The notes under the pieces were generated by a model that saw only the letters and a list, made by a program, of their open reading frames with translations, had not been told where the DNA came from and did not search any database. A stretch of DNA of 37,489 nucleotides from Arthrobacter sp. 131MFCol6.1 (GTDB lineage Bacteria; Actinomycetota; Actinomycetes; Actinomycetales; Micrococcaceae): the NCBI RefSeq assembly GCF_000374925.1, contig NZ_KB895560.1, positions 1-37,489 of the forward strand. Reading direction: 5' to 3'. Every line of letters begins with the position of its first letter. Position 1 is the first letter of the stretch. This document shows positions 31,461 through 37,489 of the stretch, piece by piece. A program made the translations under genes and the position numbers.

Positions 31461-31487
31461 GGGAATTGCCGGAACGGGAGGAATGCC

Positions 31488-31775
31488 ATGGCGGACCGCG
31501 GCACGAATACAGGCCTGTACGCCATCTCGGTGGTGGCGCAGCTGGTGGGCACAGGGCAGCAGAACATCCGGCTCTACGAGCGCCGGGGACTCCTCGCGCC
31601 GGACCGCACCGCGGGTGGCACCCGGCAGTACAGCGACGCAGACCTCGCAGTGCTGCGGCGGATCGGCCAACTCCTGGCGGAGGGGCTTAACCTGGCCGGC
31701 GTGGCCAAGGTGATGGAACTGGAGGCAGCCAACGCCCGGCTGCGGGCCGAACTCAAGCGGGCGCGCAGCCGCTGA
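31488..31775 (+). CDS. HspR-like MerR family regulator
   Basis: A 95-residue MerR-type DNA-binding protein. The winged helix-turn-helix is LYAISVVAQLVGTGQQNIRLYERRGLLAPDRTAGGTRQYSDADLAVLRRI (about residues 8-57), followed by LAEGLNLAGVAKVMELEAANARLRAEL, a helix typical of HspR/CbpM-like proteins (compare EGINLAGIKRIIELE in HspR). It lacks a ligand-binding domain. HspR represses chaperone genes in actinobacteria, together with DnaK. Here it is divergent from hsp20 with 136 bp between, so control of hsp20 and its own gene is likely but inferred. The start ATG 31488 has GGGAGG 6 nt upstream; an upstream ATG at 31455 would overlap the hsp20 -35 box. Confidence 0.82.
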   Translation: MADRGTNTGLYAISVVAQLVGTGQQNIRLYERRGLLAPDRTAGGTRQYSDADLAVLRRIGQLLAEGLNLAGVAKVMELEAANARLRAELKRARSR

Positions 31776-31781
31776 CGGCGC

Positions 31782-32564
31782 TTAGTCCTGGCCCGCGTCG
31801 GCGGTGGACAGCGTCCCGGTGATCTGTTCGCCCGGGATCCGTGCCGTTCGCCAGGTGTCCAGCGCAATGACGCCGCCCAGGATCACGAGCGAGATCGAGA
31901 AGGCGCCCAGGGCATCGGTCATCCAGTGGTAGCCGAGGTAGAGGCGGCTGACGGCTGCGAAGAAGATGCCGATCCCCGCCACAATGAAGGCGATGACAGC
32001 GGACACGGGGTTCTTCCGGCGCGAAAAGACCAGGTACGTGGTGACCAGCAGGAAGTCGCACGCGCCCAGGACGTGCCCGGAAGGAAACGAGAACGTGGAG
32101 TCGGCGCCGAAAAGCATGAGGTCGATCGGAGGCCGGTGGCGTTCGACGATGCGGCCGATGACCTGCGCCAGGATGACGCCGGTCAGCATGGCGCCGGCCA
32201 GGAGCATCGGCCGCCAGGCGTGCTTGGCGAGCAGGCCCCAGGCCACCGTCACGATGAGGACGATGATTGGCAGGCCGATGGGGCCGAAGATGATCGCAAG
32301 GATGATCATGATGATGGTGGTGGGTTCCGCGCGCAAGGTCAGGAGCCAGGTTCGCACGGGCTCGTCCGCCGCCGAGAGGCCGCCGTGCTGCAGGACTCCG
32401 GTGAGGATTACCACGAACAGCACGGCGCCCGCGATCATCAGGACGACGGCAGTGCGGTAGAGATTCCGGCGCGCCGCCACACTCATGTAGCGCTCCTCCA
32501 CGACGAATTTTTCGTGGAAGGTCCGCCACCGTCCCCGGGGTTTGCCTGTCTGAGCCTGTGCCAT
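31782..32564 (-). CDS. PAP2-type membrane phosphatase
   Basis: A 260-residue PAP2-superfamily phosphatase with about six membrane helices, acting on lipid phosphates or diphosphates such as phosphatidate, PGP or undecaprenyl diphosphate. The three signature motifs are ERHRPP (Arg144-Pro145, with Arg138 near the usual Lys position), FPSGHV (about 160-165, His164) and SRLYLGYHWMTD (Arg207, His213, Asp217). The N-terminal 30 residues are basic and cytoplasmic. ATG at 32564 was used; MSVAARRN (residue 27) is an alternative start nearer the first helix. It converges on the HspR-like gene with 6 bp between stops. Confidence 0.88.
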   Translation of the reverse strand: MAQAQTGKPRGRWRTFHEKFVVEERYMSVAARRNLYRTAVVLMIAGAVLFVVILTGVLQHGGLSAADEPVRTWLLTLRAEPTTIIMIILAIIFGPIGLPIIVLIVTVAWGLLAKHAWRPMLLAGAMLTGVILAQVIGRIVERHRPPIDLMLFGADSTFSFPSGHVLGACDFLLVTTYLVFSRRKNPVSAVIAFIVAGIGIFFAAVSRLYLGYHWMTDALGAFSISLVILGGVIALDTWRTARIPGEQITGTLSTADAGQD

Positions 32565-32724
32565 GTCGCCGTGCCGCCTTTGCGCCGTGTAGTGGATAGT
32601 CCCCGTTGAAGATTATCCCTGTTCTTCTCCGGGCGGCAGGCACCTGGGCACCCGGGCCCCGCGGGAGAAGTCCGGTCCGGCGGCCGGTTGGCTAATCTGT
32701 CGGCCGGACGGACCGGCGCTTTGC

Positions 32725-32740
32725 TGTGAGCCGCTTCACA
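32725..32740 (+). promoter_or_regulatory. Perfect Crp/GlxR binding site
   Basis: TGTGAGCCGCTTCACA is an exact TGTGA-N6-TCACA site, 114 bp before the permease start. It is followed by two direct copies of GTAGCCTCCAAA (32743 and 32764, 21 bp apart), possibly a second regulator's site. The PAP2 gene lies divergently upstream. Confidence 0.75.
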
Positions 32741-32838
32741 GTGTAGCCTCCAAACCAAGCAGGGTAGCCTCCAAAGCAACTTGTGATGCTTATGAAGCAA
32801 CTCTCACGGAATCAATGATGAGCTGGATGGAGAACAAC

Positions 32839-34476
32839 ATGGTCGAGGAACAGCCTGCCGGCGCCCGCGCAGGGCGGAACCGCGGCAAGGTCACCGACGT
32901 GGAGACCTATGGCATTGAACGGATCCCCGAGAAGGACCGCAATGCCAGTGCCTTTGACTTGTTCAGGGTTTCCTTCGGCGGGGCCAACACCTTTGCCACG
33001 GCCTTCCTGGGCGCGTTTCCGATCCTCTTCGGCCTGTCATTCTGGCAGGGGCTCGCCGCGACGGTGACGGGCCTGGTTGTCGGCGCCCTCCTGCTGGCGC
33101 CGATGGCCGTCTTCGGCCCCACGAACGGGACCAACAACGCGGTGTCCTCCTCCGCTCATCTGGGCGTGCACGGCCGGGTGGTCGGATCATTCCTGTCGCT
33201 GCTGACCGCGCTGGCATTTTTCTCTATCTCGGTCTGGAGCTCCGGCGATGCCCTGGTCGGCGGGCTGAACCGGCTGGTGGGCCTGCCGCAGGACATGGGC
33301 TCGTTCGCCGTCGCCTACGGCCTCTTCGGTGGACTCGTCCTGGTGGTCTGCGTCTACGGGTTCAAGTTCATGCTGCTCGTGAACAAGATCGCCGTCACCG
33401 CGGCCACCCTGCTGTTCGTTGTCGGCTTCATCGCCTTCGCGGGTGACCTGAACCTGAACTTCGAGGGTGCCTTCGGGACCGGGTTCGACGGCGTCGGCGT
33501 CGCAGGGTTCATCCCGGCGTTCATCGGCGCGGCCCTGATCGTCATGTCCAACCCCATCTCCTTCGGCGCGTTCCTGGGCGACTGGGCGCGCTACATCCCC
33601 ACCGCCACCCCGAAGCGCAGGGTCATGGGAGCGGCGCTGCTGGCCCAGCTGGCCACCCTTATTCCGTTCGTCTTTGGCCTGGCCACGGCGTCCATCATCG
33701 CCACCAAAGCGCCGGAATTCATGGACCCGGCGGCGCCGAACTACGTCGGCGGCCTGTTGGCGATCTCCCCCGCCTGGTACTTCATCCCGCTCTGCGCCAT
33801 CGCCCTGATCGGCGGCATGTCCACCGGGGCGTCGTCGCTGTATGGGACCGGCCTTGACTTCAGCAGCGTCTTCCCGAGGTTCAACCGGGTCCAGGCCACC
33901 CTGTTCATCGGGATCCTGGCGATCGCATTCATCTTCGCCGGCCGCTTTGCCTTCAATCTCGTCCAGAGCATTTCCACGTTCGCCACCCTGATCGTGACCT
34001 GCACCGCGCCGTGGATGGTGGTGATGATCCTCGGTTTCATCACCCGCCGCGGCTGGTACGACGCCGACGCCCTCCAGGTATTCAACCGGCGCCAGACCGG
34101 CGGACGGTACTGGTTCAACCACGGCTGGAACCTGCGCGGCATGACGGCCTGGCTGGTCAGCGCCGCGGCCGGGCTGAGTATGGTGAACATGCCCGGCCAG
34201 TTCCAGGGGCCCCTGGGCAACCTGGCGGGCGGCGTGGACATCAGCCTGCCGGCATCGCTGGCGCTCGCAGCCGTGCTCTACCTCGGGCTGCTGTGGATCT
34301 TCCCGGAGCCGCGCGGAGTGTTCCCGGCCGCCGGGCCGCGCTGGATCCCCTCGAAGGACACCCCGGTGCCGCCGGTCATCGACGCGGCTGGAAACACCGT
34401 CGCTGCCGGAACACCGGAGTCGGCCGGGCCGGGCTTGCCCGGCGACCGGGACACGGAACTGGTGGGCCAGCGGTGA
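32839..34476 (+). CDS. NCS1 family nucleobase/allantoin permease
   Basis: A 545-residue transporter of the NCS1 (cytosine/purine/uracil/thiamine/allantoin) family, which imports nucleobases or hydantoin-like compounds with a cation. It has about twelve membrane helices between residues 45 and 500. Recognisable parts are the start ETYGIERIPEKDRNASAFDLF, NTFATAFLGAFPILFGLSF, GPTNGTNNAVSSSAHLGVHGR (loop into helix 3) and MSTGASSLYGTGLDF. The Pro-rich tail is cytoplasmic. ATG 32839 is preferred because GGAG lies 7 nt upstream; ATG 32815 is an alternative. The next gene overlaps by 4 nt. A perfect Crp site in the promoter points to carbon-source control, suggesting the substrate is used as a nutrient. 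Confidence 0.88.
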   Translation: MVEEQPAGARAGRNRGKVTDVETYGIERIPEKDRNASAFDLFRVSFGGANTFATAFLGAFPILFGLSFWQGLAATVTGLVVGALLLAPMAVFGPTNGTNNAVSSSAHLGVHGRVVGSFLSLLTALAFFSISVWSSGDALVGGLNRLVGLPQDMGSFAVAYGLFGGLVLVVCVYGFKFMLLVNKIAVTAATLLFVVGFIAFAGDLNLNFEGAFGTGFDGVGVAGFIPAFIGAALIVMSNPISFGAFLGDWARYIPTATPKRRVMGAALLAQLATLIPFVFGLATASIIATKAPEFMDPAAPNYVGGLLAISPAWYFIPLCAIALIGGMSTGASSLYGTGLDFSSVFPRFNRVQATLFIGILAIAFIFAGRFAFNLVQSISTFATLIVTCTAPWMVVMILGFITRRGWYDADALQVFNRRQTGGRYWFNHGWNLRGMTAWLVSAAAGLSMVNMPGQFQGPLGNLAGGVDISLPASLALAAVLYLGLLWIFPEPRGVFPAAGPRWIPSKDTPVPPVIDAAGNTVAAGTPESAGPGLPGDRDTELVGQR

Positions 34477-35639
34477 CGTGGTTCGATCTCAGCGTTCCGC
34501 TGCGCACCGGAATGCCTGTCTACCCCGGCGACCCTGAGGTCCGGATTGCATCGGCGCTGACTGTGGAGGCCGACGGCGCCAACGTGCTCTCGCTCAGACT
34601 TGGCTCCCATTCGGGCACCCACGCCGACGCACCCCTGCATGTGGGCGAGGGCTGGGCAGCTTTGGACGAACTGCCGCTGACTCTCTTCGGCGGCGTCGCC
34701 GAAATCGTGGACGTCCGGGACGTGGCCCGCGGCGGCGCCATCACCGCCGCGCAGCTGGCGGGGATCGCCCCGGCGGGCTCAGGTGGGGCTTCTGGGGATC
34801 CCGGGGATCAGGACAAGCCAGCAAAGATCCTGCTGCTGCACACCGGCTCCGCCGCGGCGTGGGGAACGGAGGAGTACCTCAAGCATCCCTGGCTGGAGGC
34901 GGCGGCGGCGCAACTGATCGTGGACCGCGGCTACCGCGCCGTAGGCCTGGATGCCCTCAGCGTGGATCCCAGCTCCCCCGGCGCTTCGGACGGCGCTTCG
35001 GACGGCGCTTCGGACGACAACCCGGCCGGCGGCGGCTTTCCCGCCCACGCCATCCTGGCCGGGAACGGCTGCATCATCGTGGAAAACCTCACCGGGCTGG
35101 AGCAGGTCCAGCAGGCCAGGGACGCCGGATCCGACGTCGAGCTCTTCCTCTTTCCCCTCAATATCCCCGGGGCCGACGGCGCCCCGATCCGTGCCGTGGC
35201 CCGGCCGCTGCCGGCGGCGGAGCTGCGGCGGGCTGCACCCCGCCCCCTCAGCCGCGAGGAGGTGCGGGATGCGGCGGACCGCCTGGTCGCCGCCTTCGCC
35301 GCCACGGACACCGAGGCCTACTTTGCGGCCTTCAGCCCGCAGGCGACCTTTATCTTCCATCCGGAAGCCCAGCGCCTTGGTTCCCGCTCCGCCTACCGCA
35401 CCCTTTGGGACAGCTGGCTCGCCGGTGGCTGGCGTGTGCTTGAATGCCGGAGCAGCGAGCAGGATATCCAGCTCCTCGGGGCTACCGCGGTGTTTTCGCA
35501 CCGAGTCGCCACGACCGTCCAGATTGACCGGGACGGTGGCCGCGATACGAGCGATGAACGCGAGACCATCATCTTCTCCCGTGCCCCCGACGGCGGCATC
35601 GTTTGCGTCCACGAGCATCTTTCGGCCTGCCCGCAATGA
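34473..35639 (+). CDS. Cyclase family protein fused to a SnoaL-like domain
   Basis: A 388-residue protein. The N-terminal 240 or so residues are a cyclase/kynurenine-formamidase-like domain: FDLSVPLRTGMPVYPGDP, then HSGTHADAPLH (His46, His50, Asp52, His56), the metal-binding signature, and later LAGNGCIIVENLTGLEQV. Its family hydrolyses amides or ring C-N bonds. From about residue 262 (REEVRDAADRLVAAF) to the end is a SnoaL/DUF4440/NTF2-like cone fold (FSPQATFIFHPEAQRLGSRSAY, then VATTVQIDRDGGR). An Asp/Gly/Ser loop with a 12-bp unit three times (34980-35015) interrupts the cyclase part. The GTG overlaps the permease stop (GTGA), so the pair probably imports and opens a nitrogenous ring or amide compound. 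Substrate unknown. Confidence 0.82.
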   Translation: MTWFDLSVPLRTGMPVYPGDPEVRIASALTVEADGANVLSLRLGSHSGTHADAPLHVGEGWAALDELPLTLFGGVAEIVDVRDVARGGAITAAQLAGIAPAGSGGASGDPGDQDKPAKILLLHTGSAAAWGTEEYLKHPWLEAAAAQLIVDRGYRAVGLDALSVDPSSPGASDGASDGASDDNPAGGGFPAHAILAGNGCIIVENLTGLEQVQQARDAGSDVELFLFPLNIPGADGAPIRAVARPLPAAELRRAAPRPLSREEVRDAADRLVAAFAATDTEAYFAAFSPQATFIFHPEAQRLGSRSAYRTLWDSWLAGGWRVLECRSSEQDIQLLGATAVFSHRVATTVQIDRDGGRDTSDERETIIFSRAPDGGIVCVHEHLSACPQ

Positions 35640-35842
35640 TGCCGGGTGATCAGACTCACTGGGACCACCCGCGCCTGGATGGATCCGCAGGTCAGCCGCC
35701 CGCGGCCCAATGTGCGGGCATTTGGCCCCCGCACGGCACCCCGCGCAGATGCGGCGTGGTGATTTGACGGGTCAATAAATCTGACGTTACTGTTCCTGAA
35801 TCCATTGGGGCCGACTAGAAGTACTCCAAGAAAGACAGAGCT

Positions 35843-36052
35843 ATGACCACGATTACCGAGTCCATTGAGATCCAGGTCGACAACCGGCGCGTGCTCGATG
35901 ACCGGCTCAACGACGCCGTCCGCGGGCTGCAGCAGCTCGCCATGACCACGGGGACGCACGGCATTTTGCTCACGCGGCACAAGCCGGGCCACTACACCGC
36001 GGCCCTCTCCGACCAGGTCCCCTTCGGCATGACCCGGGAACAGATTCACTAA
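35843..36052 (+). CDS. Hypothetical protein, 69 residues
   Basis: Small protein of unknown family. The sequence MTTITESIEIQVDNRRVLDDRLNDAVRGLQQLA, then GTHGILLTRHKPGHYTAALSDQVPFGMTREQIH, reads as a strand-helix-strand-strand fold with no signal peptide. It has its own promoter region (35640-35842, AT-rich near 35761-35790, with TTGACGGGTCAA at 35764-35775) and a strong terminator, so it is expressed as a single-gene transcript. AAAGACAGAG lies 3 nt before the ATG. Codon usage looks like its neighbours. Confidence 0.7.
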   Translation: MTTITESIEIQVDNRRVLDDRLNDAVRGLQQLAMTTGTHGILLTRHKPGHYTAALSDQVPFGMTREQIH

Positions 36053-36095
36053 GCCACCAGCAAACCGGACGCTGAGAGCCGGACTCAAAAGAGCC

Positions 36096-36140
36096 AGGTC
36101 CCGGGCGGCAGAGCATTGACTCGCCGCCCGGGACCTTTTT
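36096..36140 (+). terminator. Strong Rho-independent terminator
   Basis: AGGTCCCGGGCGGC (36096-36109) pairs perfectly with GCCGCCCGGGACCT (36123-36136) and is followed by TTTT. It ends the 69-residue gene and separates it from manD. Confidence 0.92.
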
Positions 36141-36157
36141 GGTGTGTCAGGGATGGC

Positions 36158-36193
36158 CACCGATCATGTTCAGCTCACCGATCATGTTCAGCT
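36158..36193. repeat. 18-bp tandem duplication next to manD stop
   Basis: CACCGATCATGTTCAGCT is present twice head to tail, just downstream of the manD stop codon. Confidence 0.85.
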
Positions 36194-36210
36194 CACCGGT
36201 CGTGGCCGGG

Positions 36211-37440
36211 TTACCAGTCATGGACGGTGCCGTCGACGAGGCGGTTGTAGGGCAGGTAGGCCTGCTGGTAGGGGAACGCGGCGGCGGCTTCCTCGTTGAA
36301 TTCGACGCCGATGCCGGGCTTGTCGCCCGGGTGCAGGTAGCCGTCGACGAAGGTCATGGATTGTTCGAAGACCTCGTTGGTCGCCTCCGAGTGCTGCATG
36401 TATTCCTGGATCCCGTAGTTGTGGATCGCCAGGCCCACGTGCAGCTGCGCGGCGAACCCGACCGGGGAGATGTCGGTGGGGCCGTGGAAGCCGGACTTGA
36501 TCTGGTACTGCGCGGCGTAGTCCATGACCTTTTTCAGCGGGCTGATCCCGCCGAAGTGGGTGGACGCGGCCCGGACGTAGTCGATCAGCTGTTCCTTGAT
36601 CAGGGCCTGGTAGTCGTAGACGGTGTTGAAGATCTCCCCGATCGCCAGCGGGGTGGTGGTGTGCGCCCGGACCAGGCGGAGGGCTTCCTGGTTTTCGGCC
36701 GGGGTGCAGTCCTCGAGCCAGAACAGGTCGTAGGGTTCCAGCGCCTTGCCCAGCTTCGCGGCCTGGATCGGGGTCATCCGGTGGTGCCCGTCGTGCAGCA
36801 ACGGGATTTCCGGGCCGAACTCGTTCCGGACCGCTTCGAACACGGTCGGCAGGTGGCGGAGGTAGGCGCGGGTGTCCCAGTCCTCTTCCTGCGGGAACGC
36901 GCCGCGCCCGGCCGGTTCGTAGTCGTACCGCTCCCCGGAGGCCTGGGCCTGGGCCGCGACGCCGTAGACGGCCTTGATCCCGGGGACCGCGGTCTGGATC
37001 CGGATCGACTTGTACCCGAGCTCCAGGTGTTCGCGGACCGAGTCGAAGAGCGAGGGCAGGTCCGCGCCGGAGGCGTGCCCGTAGGCGCGCAGCCCGTTCC
37101 GGGACGCCCCGCCCAGGAGCTGGTAGACCGGCATCCCGGCGAGCTTGCCCTTGATGTCCCACAACGCCATGTCCACCGCGGCGATCGCGGCCATCGTGAC
37201 CGGCCCGCGGCGCCAGTACGAGGACCGGTACAGGAACTGCCAGGTGTCCTCGATCCGGTGCGGGTCCTTGCCGATCAGCAGCTGCGCGACGTGCTCCTTC
37301 AAATACGCGGCCACGGCCAGCTCGCGCCCGTTCAGGGTCGCGTCCCCGATCCCGGTCACCCCGTCCTCGGTGGTGATCCGCAGGGTCACGAAGTTCCGGG
37401 AGGGGCTGGTGACGAACACTTCAGCGGCAATGATTTTCAC
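36211..37440 (-). CDS. manD: ManD family dehydratase (mannonate/sugar-acid dehydratase)
   Basis: A 409-residue enolase-superfamily enzyme that dehydrates D-mannonate or a related sugar acid to 2-keto-3-deoxygluconate. The ManD/RspA-type sequence is nearly complete: MKIIAAEVFVTSPSRNFVTLRITTEDG (capping domain), YRSSYWRRGPV, KSIRIQTAVPG, the first metal ligand in LLHDGHHRMTP (about 214-224), WLEDCTPAENQ (Glu, about 240), IGEIFNT (Glu, about 266), GFHGPTDISP (His, about 316) and NYGIQEYMQHSE. ManD members differ in activity from efficient mannonate dehydratases to promiscuous or inactive forms, so the exact substrate is unsure. The start is GTG at 37440, with AAGGA 8 nt upstream. The promoter and any operon partners lie beyond the window. 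Confidence 0.92.
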   Translation of the reverse strand: MKIIAAEVFVTSPSRNFVTLRITTEDGVTGIGDATLNGRELAVAAYLKEHVAQLLIGKDPHRIEDTWQFLYRSSYWRRGPVTMAAIAAVDMALWDIKGKLAGMPVYQLLGGASRNGLRAYGHASGADLPSLFDSVREHLELGYKSIRIQTAVPGIKAVYGVAAQAQASGERYDYEPAGRGAFPQEEDWDTRAYLRHLPTVFEAVRNEFGPEIPLLHDGHHRMTPIQAAKLGKALEPYDLFWLEDCTPAENQEALRLVRAHTTTPLAIGEIFNTVYDYQALIKEQLIDYVRAASTHFGGISPLKKVMDYAAQYQIKSGFHGPTDISPVGFAAQLHVGLAIHNYGIQEYMQHSEATNEVFEQSMTFVDGYLHPGDKPGIGVEFNEEAAAAFPYQQAYLPYNRLVDGTVHDW

Positions 37441-37489
37441 AACAGGTCCTTATCTGCTCTAACGGGGATGTCTTAATTGCCCGGCGCCA

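Noticed and set aside
31352..31487. HAIR operator between hsp20 and the HspR-like gene
   Set aside because: No CTTGAGT or ACTCAAG half-site is present on either strand.

Overview
This is about 37.5 kb of very GC-rich actinobacterial chromosome. Gene order and gene types (marP, crp, a ponA2-like bifunctional PBP and a Rv3683-like metallophosphoesterase in the order known from Mycobacterium, a YegP-like protein, SCP_3, a ManD-type dehydratase) fit the Micrococcaceae, most likely Arthrobacter or a close relative. The genus is an inference. No phage, transposase, plasmid or CRISPR genes are seen. Layout: 1-2.1 kb holds the end of acetyl-CoA synthetase, aroQ and a DUF2332 gene. 2.1-9.5 kb is a conserved actinobacterial envelope and regulation block: MarP protease, Crp, NUDIX hydrolase, RidA, DUF4177, PonA2-like PBP and metallophosphoesterase. 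10.1-13.9 kb is a two-gene heterodimeric ABC exporter, followed by tRNA-Pro(CGG). 14.3-15.9 kb is a divergent pair: a small secreted peptide precursor with three copies of VGNWPDPM, and an XRE-HTH regulator with a long TPR-like C-terminal part. 16-18.3 kb is purD-purC. 18.9-23.8 kb has a membrane-anchored sulfite-oxidase-type molybdoenzyme, an asparaginase, SCP_3, an SDR and two small proteins. 23.9-29.9 kb has a GH15 glucoamylase/trehalase-like enzyme, DUF72, an App1-type phosphatase, a GH1 beta-glucosidase and TspO. 30.4-31.8 kb is a small heat-shock cluster (J-domain protein, Hsp20, HspR-like MerR protein). 31.8-37.4 kb has a PAP2 phosphatase, an NCS1 permease/cyclase operon behind a textbook Crp/GlxR site, an orphan 69-residue protein and ManD. 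Two things stand out. First, the peptide/regulator pair at 14.3-15.9 kb has the architecture of an RRNPP-type (Rap/Rgg/PlcR/AimR-like) peptide signalling system, which is mainly known from Firmicutes. The precursor is multi-copy with an exact 39-nt repeat period, and a long inverted repeat lies in the shared promoter region. Second, three intergenic regions (4.3-4.5, 9.6-10.0 and 18.3-18.9 kb) carry arrays of the 10-bp palindrome GGRCATGYCC with strict spacing. Palindromes occur in pairs separated by exactly 19 bp. Each array contains a 21-bp element in which the palindrome is split by 11 bp, flanked on both sides at exactly 19 bp by intact palindromes. I know of no described element with this design. 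Short in-frame tandem duplications in linkers and tails (ponA, ABC subunit, purC, GH1, J-domain protein, cyclase) are a further recurrent trait. Several genes (aroQ, DUF4177, ponA, asparaginase, a small membrane protein) appear to be leaderless, with a TANNNT box 6-8 nt before the start codon.
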